From the NCBI GenBank assembly GCA_034766995.1, contig CM068313.1, forward strand, positions 19,194,512-19,258,511: DNA of 64,000 nucleotides. The letters are read 5' to 3'. The stretch is from Acanthacorydalis orientalis (lineage: Eukaryota > Arthropoda > Insecta > Megaloptera > Corydalidae). The notes beneath the pieces were generated by a model. It saw only the letters and a program-made list of their open reading frames with translations, had not been told where the DNA came from and did not search any database. Shown here piece by piece: positions 23,936 through 36,774 of this stretch (position 1 is the first letter of the stretch; the number at the start of each line of letters is the position of its first letter). A program made the position numbers and the translations under genes.

Positions 23936-25021
23936 CAAACCAGAGTATTAATTGTTAAAATGTATTTAATTAAAATGTTATTTTAGTTAGCAAATGTATA
24001 TAATTGAATTGATGTAGAAAATATAGAAACACTGTATTTTCTTCTTCTCATTTTTAATACTTTTAAATTTTGAAATAGTGTGTATAAATAGAGGGATGTA
24101 AATTTGCATATGGAATTTCACGGAAACATCAAAATGTATACTAAATATTATACGTAATGAACATTTCTTTATAGCTCGGTTTAAGTATTAACAAACACAC
24201 AACAAAGCAATGCTCGCAAAATAACAATCCTTTTCAATTTTGTTCTGCTAATAGAAAATAATTCTCAACGTTTTGCTGCGGCGTGCTCACACGTGTAGTA
24301 AATACCAACTAACTCCAGCAAGTTGAATGAATAAATGAATAATAAATATTGAAATTTAGTGTTATGTTCTTGCCTAGTCCGGATTGCGCATCACAAATGA
24401 TTTCTAGCTTTATCTGAGATGCACCTTGCTAGTTTAAATTAAATTTTACCTACATACTGAGAAAAATATATAATAACATAAAATAAGTCATATACTTTTT
24501 ACCGCATTCTGTCTTTCAGAATTATAAAGAACATAAAACATAATCTGTTTTAAAAACTTTAATATTAAATAATGTAAATTATTTAATACGCCAAGTTTTC
24601 GCTCTTTTGACTAAAAACACAATTAATTTTCTTAAGCGCTTTCTACTAATTACTTTTTCTTAAACAAAATATTGATAAATTATCAATATTTTATTTGTAA
24701 TAAATAGTTTAGTAAATACATTATTTAAATATTTCACTGAACACTATTGTATTATTGTTGATTTATATTTACTCTAATTTTCATATTTAATTAGTATTAT
24801 TTTAATGGAAAGCAAACAACAGAGGTAAAATTAATATTTTCATGGAGACTTTCTGCCAATAACTAGTTTCGATCGATATGTTTGCTTTCAAATAATAAAC
24901 AATTATATGATGTAACAATTTGTGTATTTATAGAGGAGATATATACACAAGTAAATTTTTATATTATTTTAAAATCTTTGTTTATTTTATTAGTATAATT
25001 AATATTAATAACTAGTTATCA
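23935..25021. other. AT-rich noncoding sequence
   Basis: No gene is seen. A slightly more balanced patch lies at 24170-24430. A 12-bp perfect inverted repeat with a 3-nt loop occupies 24666-24692. Confidence 0.55.
24666..24692. repeat. 12-bp perfect inverted repeat
   Basis: AAAATATTGATA and TATCAATATTTT flank AAT. It is all but two bases A/T, so it may be chance. Confidence 0.6.

Positions 25022-25090
<69 letters not shown>
25022..25090. repeat. (TA)n(TG)n compound microsatellite
   Basis: About 54 bp of (TA)n followed by about 14 bp of (TG)n. Confidence 0.95.
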
Positions 25091-25311
25091 AATATAAACG
25101 TATTTAATTAATATAAATTTTGGTAAGTTGATAAGTAAAAAAGAAAATATTTCTATTCTGACATAATTTTATTTGTTTAACCTTTCCAGTTTTCTGTATT
25201 TTTTACTCATCATCCTTAAAACTTTAGTATGATCATGTCAGCCGAATTTGGGTGTTAAATCGATTAAAAATTATTTCCGCCATCAAATTTTGTTGAAAAT
25301 ATAAATACTTG

Positions 25312-25312
<1 letters not shown>

Positions 25313-25361
<49 letters not shown>
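25313..25361. repeat. (TA)n microsatellite
   Basis: A pure tract of about 48 bp. Confidence 0.95.
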
Positions 25362-25364
<3 letters not shown>

Positions 25365-25521
25365 TCAAAGATTATTTAAATGAATACTAAAATATTTATT
25401 ACTCGGTAGTTAATTATTTTTAGTGTATGTTTTCGAAAAGTAAAATGTTACAAAATAATATTAATTTTCGAAAAATATTAGTTATGTAAGAATACATCTT
25501 GGTCAGTATATGTATAGAATA

Positions 25522-25522
<1 letters not shown>

Positions 25523-25552
<30 letters not shown>
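25523..25552. repeat. (TA)n microsatellite
   Basis: A tract of about 29 bp. Confidence 0.95.
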
Positions 25553-25557
<5 letters not shown>

Positions 25558-25741
25558 TATTTTGTTTAATAATTTTAATTAAAATATTTTAAAGTTTATC
25601 ACATTATTTAACTTTAGTTTTTAATATAATTATGTTTTTTTCAATCGTAAAAATTATAAAATATAAGTTGAAAAAATTAAAGTAATATTGAAGTTAAATT
25701 TGTAAAATAAGATCACAATAAATATATAGGGTATGTATGTA

Positions 25742-25781
25742 CATATATATATATATATATTCATATATATATATATATATA
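25742..25781. repeat. (TA)n microsatellite
   Basis: Two (TA)n blocks around a TTC interruption. Confidence 0.95.
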
Positions 25782-26044
25782 ACTGCATGTATGTGTGTGG
25801 AAATATTTGTTTTACTCATTTATCTTTGATTATTCTAAAAAATAATATTTCCTTCTATCACTCGTTCATTTCTCTTTTTCCTGAATATAATTTTTTATTT
25901 AAGTAATAAGTCTCAAATTAACCAATAATTTGTGAAAAAAATCGTAAAAATTGGTATTACGGTAAAATATTCGAACATTTATAAATCAGATACATATAAA
26001 CGAGACACGATTTTACGCCAGAGTTTAAATTATAAACGAAAAAC

Positions 26045-26275
26045 ATGTTAAATGAATTTTTATCTTATATTTTCGAATTATATATGAACGATGAGACGGA
26101 GACGTTAAAATTTTTATACAAACAGCCAGTTAATCTTAAAATTACATTCGTCGCTTTATCAAATTTACTAAATGTTTTTCTTTCTTTCGTTCATCTCTTT
26201 TTTTTCAAAAAAAAAAACATACTGTTGCTGCGTACAAGTCATGCGGGAATGTTGAACACTGTAAGGAGTGAGTAA
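26045..26275 (+). CDS. Possible small protein or exon, unknown
   Basis: A 76-codon ATG frame begins MLNEFLSYIFELYMNDETET, has a hydrophobic stretch near residues 32-55 and ends in LRTSHAGMLNTVRSE. The beginning is acidic and protein-like; the middle crosses T and A runs. It adjoins island 9. No family is recognised and chance remains the simplest explanation. Confidence 0.13.
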   Translation: MLNEFLSYIFELYMNDETETLKFLYKQPVNLKITFVALSNLLNVFLSFVHLFFFKKKNILLLRTSHAGMLNTVRSE

Positions 26276-26279
26276 AAGC

Positions 26280-26480
26280 TGAACAAACAACATTAAATAT
26301 TAAACTTGCTTCACTCTGTGCTGATACATGATTAAAAGTTTTCTACGTCTTGAGCTCGATGACTGGCAGTAATTCCACCTAAAGCATTCTCGCTCGGAGC
26401 CAATCTTCCAGTTTCCATTTTGTTTCGAAACCTACAATATTATAGTGGTAGAGTCTTTCATCATCATGTTAGAGTCCAGG
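26280..26480. other. GC-normal island 9
   Basis: A balanced-composition stretch immediately after the 76-codon frame. No motif is recognised. Confidence 0.3.
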
Positions 26481-26506
26481 AGTTCTTTCCCTCTAAATCT
26501 GTACCA

Positions 26507-26545
26507 TACATATACATATATATATATATACATATATATATATAC

Positions 26546-26606
<61 letters not shown>
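26507..26606. repeat. (TA)n with regular CATA interruptions
   Basis: About 100 bp in which single C interruptions recur in the left half and the right half is pure (TA)n. It gives spurious YIYIYI frames. Confidence 0.95.
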
Positions 26607-26607
<1 letters not shown>

Positions 26608-26791
26608 CTCATTTCCTTATATACACTTAGATCGTAATTTAAATACACCAAATAACGAAACGCATATTTGATTAATGTTCTAATTATTTTCTAAATACAA
26701 ATTAATTACATTACGGAAAATGCAATAAGTAGATAAAATACTACATGTGAGTTAAGGGTTCTCTTCACATTTTCAACTTATTTTTTATCCA

Positions 26792-26826
<35 letters not shown>
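26792..26826. repeat. (TA)n microsatellite
   Basis: A pure tract of about 34 bp. Confidence 0.95.
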
Positions 26827-26830
<4 letters not shown>

Positions 26831-27285
26831 CAAGTAATATAAAAAGTATATTTATTTTTCAGTTAGAAATCAAAGTCGATATGTATTTTATTAAAATGGG
26901 TTTCTTATTCAAGCGAAGAGATTTATTGTTATACATTTTTGTTTTAAAAGTTTTAACGCATAAATATAGTTACTGAAAATATATTCATATTTTTATACAT
27001 TAAATTTATTTTTTTTTGAATTCATTGGAATGTATTAGATGAAAATATCTCTAGCTTTATTTGATTTATAAGAATATGTGTAACGAACATTATCATAATA
27101 GAGAATTATCATCTAATTATTGCTTGTTATTAATTTTGTCTTGTTGATTATAGCTTTCTTATTCAAAGATGACATGAGCTAGAAGTTTATTTTTAAACTT
27201 CCAATTATTAATAATGAATAATAATAAATTTCTTATTAACAAACATTTTTGGTATATACTTTATGGACATCTGTGAATTTTATTC

Positions 27286-27335
27286 TCTCTCTGTCTCTTT
27301 ATATATATATATATGTATATATATACATATTTACA

Positions 27336-27392
<57 letters not shown>
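27286..27392. repeat. (CT)(TA)n compound microsatellite
   Basis: A short CTCTCTCTGTCTC lead is followed by about 95 bp of (TA)n with TATG and TACA interruptions. Confidence 0.95.
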
Positions 27393-27400
<8 letters not shown>

Positions 27401-28569
27401 AATTGATTTACAGTTTATTATTAATGAAAAACTGATTAAAATAAAAAAAAGAAAATAGATCCTTTTCAAAATGAAATAAAATTTAATAACTTCTATAATA
27501 TTATTTTATTTTTTGTCATAATTTTTTTAATAATAAAATGTAACTTGGATATAAAAAGTGTTTTTCAGTAATGTTTTATTATATTATAAAAATATTTTAA
27601 AACATTTAAAAATAAATCTATATTAATGAAAATATAAATGGAAACAAAATGTATATATATATATGTATATATATACTAAAAGACTGTATTATCGAATTTA
27701 CCGATATAATTAACTAAAATGTTAATTTTATATAATTCAATTATATATATTATATTAAAAACAGCTTCTGCATGTAAAAAATACAAAGTGTATTTGTAAC
27801 TGAAAAGAAACCATTAACAGTTATTTATAAAGTAAGAGTAAAAACCGTTTTAAAAACTTTGTTAAAATGTAAATACATTTTAAATTGCTTTTAATTAATA
27901 AATTTAATTTCGAAACAACTAATCAGGCTGTATAAATATAATATAAAGTTTTTATACGCGTGACCTTTTTACAAGAAAATTACTCAGCAAACAGGGCGAA
28001 TGAGATAAAGTGAATCACTTTATTACAAATTTATCTGAAAATTCTGTATTCCCATGTAATCGAAAACGTTCTCTTTCTACTTTCCAACCTTCATGTTTTA
28101 TATTCGTCCTAATATCCTTGCTTCGGTGTTAAAGCGAATGAGTATCATCTACGTTCAACAATCTTAGGTGTCAATGAAGTTGTCAAATATTCAGAAAATT
28201 TTCATTTGATAATATTATCTGTGAGAGTTGGATATTGGTTTAAGTAAGAAAATATTTCAATAAATGATTTTCCAAATGGAATTTGACTTCCAATATAATT
28301 TTTTTTCCTTATTAAATGCATATAATTATAGTTAATACATTTTAGATAAATACACGAGTGGTTAGTCTCTAAAAAGAATTTGATCTAGATAGAAGTGTAT
28401 ATATATATATATATATCTGCCATGAAATTATTTTCATTACAATTTATATTTTACATTATGTTTTTTGTTTAAATTTAAATAATGTTTGTTTTGAACTAAA
28501 CAGAAATATAGAAACATTAAATTGCTCACAAAACACAATGCCTTACATATGTAAACATATGTATGTTTA

Positions 28570-28582
28570 TATACACACACAC

Positions 28583-28623
<41 letters not shown>

Positions 28624-28630
28624 GTACATG
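28570..28630. repeat. (CA)n(TA)n compound microsatellite
   Basis: A short CA run then about 40 bp of (TA)n with TATG/TACATG interruptions. Confidence 0.95.
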
Positions 28631-29129
28631 TATTTGTACACAAACATGCATATTTTTAGATATATTTTCATTTAGCTCGTGCAACAAGATCAATATAACT
28701 TCAGCATACATATAAAACTGGAATATAAAACTAAATTGCAAACTTAGTTAAACTTTTCTACGCATTTTTCTGAAAATGAAGCCTACATTGTCATCTCAAA
28801 TATTTGATTGTCTTCTTTACACGCGTTCTTTTTTCTTTCTTAGTTTTTATGACTTTTAAAATTGGAACTTTTGTGCGTAGTCTCGAAAATTTTCTTTATA
28901 ATCCATTTAAAAACCAAAAATAACTCATTGTATTCCGGAGACGTCAACATTTTTAATTTCTATTTTATAAATTGTAATTTAAATAGGAATTGTATACTCA
29001 TAGTGTCATATACCAGTTAACTGGCAAAATTATTATATGTTTTAATTAGTTTTTCGCAATAAACATGGTAATGTCAATGTGAGTATAAATTAAAAAGTAG
29101 ATTACAGTAATTTTTAAATTATTATGCTG

Positions 29130-29132
<3 letters not shown>

Positions 29133-29165
<33 letters not shown>
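29133..29165. repeat. (TA)n microsatellite
   Basis: A pure tract of about 32 bp. Confidence 0.95.
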
Positions 29166-29169
<4 letters not shown>

Positions 29170-29506
29170 TAATAAACACACCCATAGTTAGTGTTTAACT
29201 GTATATGTATTTTCATCAAGTAGTTTTTTAATCTCACTATTTAATAATGAGAAATATAAAGATGAAAAAAGTTTAAATTAGAGTTAAGAAAGATACGTTT
29301 GACTTTTAAAATATTAATGAATGTTGTTTTGAAATGTTACTTTTATATTTTAAAACATTTTGTACAAAATTCATACTGTACAATATTCTTTTTAGTTAAT
29401 TAGTGTTTTATTTAAAAAAAATCAAATGTTAATTACATATTTTGTATGAAGTATATGACGCAATCGATTAATTTTTCACAATATAGTAAAAAATGAGTTC
29501 CAATGC

Positions 29507-29719
29507 ATGCATATTGGTTATCTCTTAAAAATAAAATGTGAATCAAATGCTGCACAAATCAATGCCTTGAATCAAATAACGAGCACGTTTGATCCTGACC
29601 AAGTTTTTATTACGAAACCTATTTTATTCTCTTTGTATATTTCTATAAGGAAAACCGACTGTTATCCTAACAAAAAACCTTTAGTGAATTTTAGTTATGA
29701 ACGAAAAATAAACATTTGA
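29507..29719 (+). CDS. Possible small protein or exon, unknown
   Basis: A 70-codon ATG frame sits in an 86-codon stop-free stretch (29459-29716). It reads MHIGYLLKIKCESNAAQINA, then a hydrophilic, well-mixed sequence including LNQITSTFDPDQVF. Its amino-acid mixture is more protein-like than neighbouring chance frames. It has no signal peptide, cysteine pattern or domain that I recognise. Because the stop-free stretch extends left of the ATG it could also be an internal exon. It might instead be a decayed transposon fragment or chance. Confidence 0.2.
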   Translation: MHIGYLLKIKCESNAAQINALNQITSTFDPDQVFITKPILFSLYISIRKTDCYPNKKPLVNFSYERKINI

Positions 29720-30118
29720 GTTTTTAGTGGGTGTTTTGCTTTTAAGCTAATAATTTTTTATATAAATTATGTCATCTTTTCGAGTTATATTTTTTAATAA
29801 GGGTATATTTATAATTTTAATATATTTATTTAAAATAATTATAAAAAATTCGGAAGGTATTCAAAAATGAATCTAAAAATTTTATTAAAAAATATTACAA
29901 ATATTACAATACAATAAATTGTACAAATGTTAATAGCTCTTTATTTGACATTTAATTGACATTAGAATTAAAGCCAGTTTATTTGTACACTGGAAAATTT
30001 TCATTATTTATTTAAAAATATTAATAAAATGTATAATTACAAAAAGGCGGAATTGAATTAAAAAAATACAATTTAACAAGTAATACAAAATGAAAATAAA
30101 AGTCTAACAAAATAATTT

Positions 30119-30159
<41 letters not shown>

Positions 30160-30260
30160 CATTAGTATGAGGAAAATAGTATATAAATAAACTAAAATCT
30201 TATCCACCCAAAACTTGCAACTGGATATGTTCATCTTCGGAACATTGTCAGTATAAACCA
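29720..30260. other. AT-rich noncoding sequence
   Basis: No gene is seen. It contains the (TA)n tract at 30122-30158. Confidence 0.6.
30122..30158. repeat. (TA)n microsatellite
   Basis: A pure tract of about 37 bp. Confidence 0.95.
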
Positions 30261-30640
30261 CCTCTAAGAGAGGGTGTCATTTGATACAAGGAGGCATCAT
30301 CAAGCAAACCATTGTGCAAAAGTGAAACTAGGCCAAAGAACCGCACCCACCTACTCTTTCATCTTTCATGCACACAAGGATACATGCGCGTATAAACATT
30401 CTACACATACATACGCACTACGCATTCACTATCGTCGTTCGTCCACACCCCCAAAATACACACTCCCAAACTCCACACCCTAAAGACTGTCCCAAAAACA
30501 CGCGTATTTATCAATCCGTGAAGGAACATGCCCACTCGTGTGTGTGAATGTCTATGTTTATAGTATGTGTATTTGTAAACGTGTGAGTATATCAATGTAT
30601 ATGTGTTGTGTTCAATGTAAGTGCTCTGTTGCTATACAGC
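30261..30640. other. Strand-asymmetric segment, C/A-rich then T/G-rich
   Basis: From about 30330 to 30530 the plus strand is C- and A-rich and almost free of G (a run of CCACACCCCC-type words). From about 30535 to 30640 it becomes T- and G-rich (GTGTGTGTG, GTGTTGTG). The two halves are partly complementary. Plus (30274-30483) and minus (30401-30595) frames here follow from this composition and are not convincing genes. Confidence 0.6.
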
Positions 30641-32439
30641 TATGTATGCGGTATCCTTAAATATACAGAATGGGTGCGAAATATTTAATGATCCTCATTT
30701 AAATAATGATTTTTTTGCATTTTGAATTTTGGCTCGCTGTTAAGAAAGGTTGCCGAGTATTTGTTTCATTTTATGAAAATTACTTTCTGTTAATCATTTC
30801 TGTTTTTTTCTTTTTTTTTATTTAAACATTGTATATTTTATTTATGACATTTTTCAAACAATATATATCAAGTTGTATAATTTTTCTAAAGGGTATTATA
30901 TAATACTTTATACAAAAAAAATTTATATTTTCTTAACATGTTCTTGAAAATGTTATTGAAAAGAAATATTGTTTTACATCATATATTAATTACTGTATTC
31001 TGAACTGACAATTAATATTATTCTAAAATAATTTTAAGAGTTTAATATTTTTAATTTCATTAATTATTTTTTTGGTATATTTTTCTCCATCATCGAATTA
31101 GGGTTCTAGATGAATATTAACTTCAAGTAATATTAACTTTAGTCTAATACTCAAGTTAATAATTAAGGTAAATTTAATATTAAATTGTATTATATTCAAC
31201 TAGATTTTACAGGAGAAAGACATTTATTTCGAAAGTAGTCGTACTCATCATAAAGAAAAATGACTTAAAAAGATAACAATAAAGAGAATTGTGGATGTAA
31301 ATAGTAATTATGTGTACATATTTAAGTTTACATATTTTATTAAAATGTTATAATTGGTATAATTTGAGTTTATAATTAGATTTTCTCATTGTTTTATATA
31401 ATGTAAATATTTTTAAAATATTTTAGTAAAATTTACTCATTTTTTATTTAATATTCGAAGACAATAAAAAATTTCAAATTTGTTATATTTTTAATATGTA
31501 TACATATAATAATATTTTTTAAAATAATAATTAAAAAAATTATTGTACCATGTATGTCTGAAATCCATATATACATGGTTTTTCATTTGAAATAATTGTA
31601 TTGTAAATTGACATTTTTATAATTATTTCTTTATCAATTGAGTGGAATCAGTTTATAGTCTCTTTTTTATGATTGAATATATTATTTTTTTTTGACTAAT
31701 AAATAAAAAATGATATGAGGATGGCTGATATGAAAAAGGTTTTAGTTCTAGTTTTTCTCTTATGACACTTCTTTCTTAGTTACATGTTTTTGTCTACATT
31801 CAGTTTTTTGAAGTTATTAAATTTATTAATTTGCTGTGAATCTTAAATTAATTTTATAAATTTCCTTTCACTTACCCCAAAAACACAACACTTCCTTGTA
31901 ATTAATAAATGAATATTGATAATTTTTTATTGTTGCTTATACGCATTTCCACGACGAACCCAACATTCTCAAAGCTCTAAGATGTAGAAAATTTACCTGG
32001 GACGACTAAAAAATTCAATTATGAAAGTGAACTTAGTCATAGCGCCGGAAATATATAATAAAAAAATTATTGAATTCTTAACAAACAAATCAACTTCAAA
32101 AATCCATTCGTATTTTTTATATCCAACAATCAGATTCTGAAGAATACAAAATGATAGAAAAACAATTCATTCATTTCAATCCAACTGCACACAGACTAAT
32201 CAGCACAAGTCTACGCCTTCCAGACATCTCGACGGAATAGTATAAAGACAGAAATGTGACATTACTAAAGCCATTTAACGAGTAAGAATCATCTAGATGT
32301 CTTTTGTGATACAAATGAAACTTTTTGAAATTATGGTTACTCTTATAGACAAAAGAAGCTTCAAAAAATACTTAAGAAGTTATTTTATAGAAGAACTCTG
32401 CTACACACAAAACTTTTGACTGAGTTGATATAAATGTTC

Positions 32440-32477
32440 TTATATATATATATGTGTGTGTGTATATATATATATGT

Positions 32478-32521
<44 letters not shown>
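32440..32521. repeat. (TA)n(TG)n(TA)n compound microsatellite
   Basis: (TA)n interrupted by a (TG)n block, about 80 bp. Confidence 0.95.
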
Positions 32522-32522
<1 letters not shown>

Positions 32523-32827
32523 CGACAAAAGACTAATACAAAAATTAAAATAACATAAGGGTTTAATTATATTTATTGCAATAAATTTTAGTTATAATTT
32601 GTTTAATTGAGATATTTTTGTTTATAACATTTCAGTGTAATTACATTTCCTATAATTTGTTGACTCTTGAATTATAGAGTTCAATTTCAGTTCTCTCTTA
32701 GAATTAATTCTTCTATAATTTGTTTTAATTTTGCAATTCATTATTCATTATTGTTATTCATTTTTAACACTGAATATTGAATTTAAAATGTATAAATTTA
32801 ATGTTATTTGATTTATTAAAATGAAAC

Positions 32828-32839
32828 ACTCTCTCTCTT

Positions 32840-32866
<27 letters not shown>
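32828..32866. repeat. (CT)(TA)n compound microsatellite
   Basis: CTCTCTCTCT followed by about 27 bp of (AT)n. Confidence 0.95.
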
Positions 32867-32870
<4 letters not shown>

Positions 32871-33360
32871 ATTTTTACTCTAGATTTTTATATTAACTCA
32901 TATAAAAAAAGACATTCTTATTTATTGTTAAAACACTTTACAAGATATATAATCAAGATACCTGTCATGTGAAAAAACATGGGTTTGATATTTTATATCA
33001 TTTTTTTTTTGATTAGGGTATTTCATTGTTATATTTCATAGAAACTGGCGTTTAAAAGACTTTAGAAAATTATTTTCTGTTATTCCCTTATTTAAAAAAT
33101 ATATTGAAACAATAGACATATTTCATATTTGTGAAGCATTATTAATAATGAATTTAAGATTATTGTAAGTAGAATACAAAGTAACGAAACGTCTTTATGT
33201 TAGACATAAAAACAAAATGCCATTTAATATTTAGAAAAAAACATATTATTAACACAATACAATCTTAAAAAATAAATTAAAAATTATCTCTCCAATGTCT
33301 TCGTGATTTTTCATGCATGAAATTGATAATATTTGTGTGGAAATGGATTTTTTATTTACC

Positions 33361-33443
<83 letters not shown>

Positions 33444-33461
33444 GAGAGAAAGAGAGAGAGG
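33361..33461. repeat. (TA)n(GA)n compound microsatellite
   Basis: About 52 bp of (TA)n followed by about 48 bp of nearly pure (GA)n on the plus strand. The purine tract could form triplex DNA or bind GAGA-type factors. Confidence 0.95.
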
Positions 33462-34735
33462 AAAACTGTGAGAAATATTTTAAATTCAGTGTTACTTTAG
33501 CTATAATTGTTTCATTTTTGTAAATTTCTTAAATAGAAAATGAATATTACTTTTGAGTTTTATTAATATTTTGAAATGAGTAAAAATATATAGCAAACTT
33601 ACTAAATTTTCTTTATAAATTAGTTTAGTTAGAGTATAAACTGTGTTTTAAATTGTCATTAAAAATAATTTGAATGTTGAAGCGTAACTTAAGTAATTTT
33701 AATTTTAAAAAATAATACGAGAATATAAAAACACCAAGATTTTTTACCAATTAATATACAAAAAAATAAATATGTTTCTCTTTTATTTTATTAAATATTT
33801 TAAAATAAAAAATGCGTTTAATATCTCTAAATCGAATTATGATTGAATCAATAAAAAACTGAAGTTTGAAATATGAAAATTCTGCAATTATATATTTCAT
33901 AGGATTTAATGTTTAAACAGATTTTAATACTTTAAAATTATTTCTAGAAAATTCAACCTTGAGAATAAAATTTATAAAGGGCATATTATGTGAAGTTGTG
34001 TCTAAATACTTTATTGGGCATTACAATTTTATCGAAATTTAAATGTTAATTTTATATATTTACTCATTAATATTTATTTCATCTTTCTTCAAAAAATTTA
34101 GAAGAAAAAAATTACTAGATATTTTATGTTGTATAAATTATTTTTTAAATTTTGATTTATTATTATTAAAATATTTTTTCTTATTTTGAACTAAAAATGA
34201 TGTTTAAGCTCACCAATCGCTTTAGTTAATCAGTTTCTTGCTAAAAGATACAATTGAACAGAATTTCTAATTTGAATTCTTTTTCTAGTAGTTAGGTGTC
34301 TTAGATTATTGTTTATGACTATTCCATATTTGTTTTACCGACAGTGAATAAGAAAACTATATTTAAAAATTTATATATTTTTTTGGTAAATTGATGCATT
34401 TTAAGGTGTCGGAGTTTTTATTACAGTTCATATTTTGCTAGACTTATCCAAAAATTTACTTAAACATACTTTAAAATTGTTAACGATAGAAAACGTACAA
34501 TAAAGATTTTTTTTAAATATTATAAAGAACACACTTAAGTGAAATAAATGATTAATTTGGTTTTTATTTTATAATAGTAAAGACTTTTTTGTGGTTATTA
34601 TATTTAATATAAATTATAATTAAATCAAACACTCATGTTTTTTCATCAATTCAAACGTACTAAGCTAATTACACAACCTGTACATAAAAGATGTGTGTAT
34701 GGGTATATATTTGTAAGTTTCTATATTTAGGTGTA

Positions 34736-34885
34736 TGAGTACAGCTATGAACGCGCTTTCGCGCTTTTCGAATCCTCTTACGTGGTCTATTATGCTCACA
34801 GACGGCACTATATATCACTGCTCCAGTTGGCTAAATAGACCTATCATGTCGATCCACTGAAAGTGGTACAGCTCATGTAATACGG
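34736..34885. other. GC-normal island 10
   Basis: A short island with GCGCTTTCGCGCTTTTCG near 34750, an internally repeated CpG-rich word. No frame or known element is seen. Confidence 0.35.
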
Positions 34886-35233
34886 AAGTGTGAGATATTA
34901 TGTTGGTGAGTTTTGCAAATATATACAGAATTATTGTATTAAATATTTTTTAACATAATACTCAGTAATATTTAAGATTAATAGTGTCATGAAAAATATA
35001 TTCTATTTGCATAAATAAACATAGAAAGCATGAAAACAAACATGTATTACATGTATAAAAAATTAGTTAAAAAATTGGTTACGAAGAAAACTGTCTCACT
35101 TTCATTGAGATTTATTTCGTAAAAATATATTTAATATTAATTATATTAAGGCATAATAATGGAAAATTGACTTAATTATTGAATAAAATGTTATACGTCC
35201 AGATTTGATTACGAGACTAGCAACATAATAGCA

Positions 35234-35245
35234 TGCACACACACG

Positions 35246-35284
<39 letters not shown>

Positions 35285-35302
35285 ATATATATATATATAT
35301 AA
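35234..35302. repeat. (CA)n(TA)n compound microsatellite
   Basis: A CACACACACGCACA lead then two (TA)n blocks. Confidence 0.95.
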
Positions 35303-35884
35303 TAGTGATCAAGTTTAATGACTTATTTAACTGAAAATTTAAAAATAATGAAAATGAAAAAAACAAGTAGGGTAAAAAATAAAGATAATAAAAGTCTTGC
35401 CACAATATTATTTTTATTTTGTAAATAAAAAAACTTGAACATTCAGATAACTTTCAAATATCAATTAAAGTATAATACAGTGAAATTCTGTTACAACGAA
35501 CTTCTGGGATATGCATAAATCATTTAGTTGTAATGAAATTTTATGCTAACGAAAATATCTGAAATCATTTCAAAGACTCATTATTTATTCAAATGAGTTT
35601 TTCTGTGCCTTTCTATCTCACAGTTGCAGTATTATTTTATCTGTCAGTGATAATAATATTTATCAGAGTTGATTGTTCTTTAAATGAAAAGATATTTTGA
35701 ATAAGTTCTGTTTTCCATACTAAGAATGATCAGTATTAATGACCCTTTATGTAACTTTCTATTACAAAAAAGTACCTTTTAATAATGTATTAAATTTAAT
35801 TATATTTGTATGTATAAAAAATATTTAACTTTATATTAGTTGAAGAGTGGCATATGAAAAATCAAAAATTTATTATTTGACTAA

Positions 35885-35888
<4 letters not shown>

Positions 35889-35934
<46 letters not shown>

Positions 35935-35936
35935 AT
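35889..35936. repeat. (TA)n microsatellite
   Basis: About 47 bp with one TATG step. Confidence 0.95.
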
Positions 35937-36533
35937 ATCAAATACTTATCGCCAGAAATAAATATACTCACAAAAAAATATTAAAAATTGAATGAAATGA
36001 GTTATATTATTTGCTTTAAAATATTGGAGTTTTAATTTATATACATTCCTGAATATTCAATAAAATAATATTTTCTAACCATTACACGTATGCATTAAAA
36101 AGTATTAATATACGATAAAATTAAATTTAATTATATATTGAAATTTCTCGATATTTTTTCAGAACACTGATGTTCAGTTTATACAAAATTTAGTACAAGA
36201 ATGATTAACAATGTAACACAAGCAAATGTTATTGAAAGCAAACATTATAAATTGCAGCTGATAAAGTAAGTGATGAATATTGAAAATAAATGATCCGTAA
36301 TTTGTGTTATGAATAAATGATGATATTACAGAGAAAATTGAAAAATTTTGTAATCAAAGTGTTTATTCCAAAATCGATTCAGTTAATAAAATAGATTGGT
36401 TTTTATATATTAAATAAAATATTTTGCATAGAACTTTAAAACTAAAAAAAACTTAAACTAAAGAAACTTTATTAGGAGAAATAAGCTCACTTCTTCCAAT
36501 TTTCAATTTCAGTAATTGTGAATTTATGTCTTA

Positions 36534-36569
36534 TACATGTATATATATATATGTGTGTGTGTGTGTGTT
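36534..36569. repeat. (TA)n(TG)n compound microsatellite
   Basis: About 12 bp of (TA)n then about 16 bp of (TG)n. Confidence 0.95.
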
Positions 36570-36708
36570 TTAATTAAATTAATCATTTGTAAAAAGTTTA
36601 ACATATATTGTTTCTATTTATATCCAGTTTATACTCAGTCTAGTATTGTAAATTATTTCTAGTATAAAAGAGTTTATTTTTGAGATAAAACCTGACGCAT
36701 TATTATCG

Positions 36709-36709
<1 letters not shown>

Positions 36710-36774
<65 letters not shown>

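Larger units (their letters stand above)
27393..29458. other. AT-rich noncoding sequence with microsatellites
   Basis: No gene is seen. Slightly more balanced patches lie at 27950-28180 and 28780-28960, without recognisable motif. Confidence 0.55.
30641..34735. other. AT-rich noncoding sequence with microsatellites
   Basis: No gene is recognised. A patch at 31930-32400 is slightly richer in C and A and has short broken frames. It may be a decayed mobile element but I cannot assign it. Confidence 0.5.

Noticed and set aside
26420..27458. Open frames of YIYIYI repeats on both strands (also at 28.6, 33.3, 35.3, 43.7-44.1, 51.9, 56.1, 61.1-61.8 kb)
   Set aside because: They are direct translations of (TA)n and TATG/CATA microsatellites and carry no coding signal.
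31930..32400. Possible decayed mobile element with C/A-rich texture
   Set aside because: Short broken frames show no motif of any transposase, reverse transcriptase or integrase that I can recognise.
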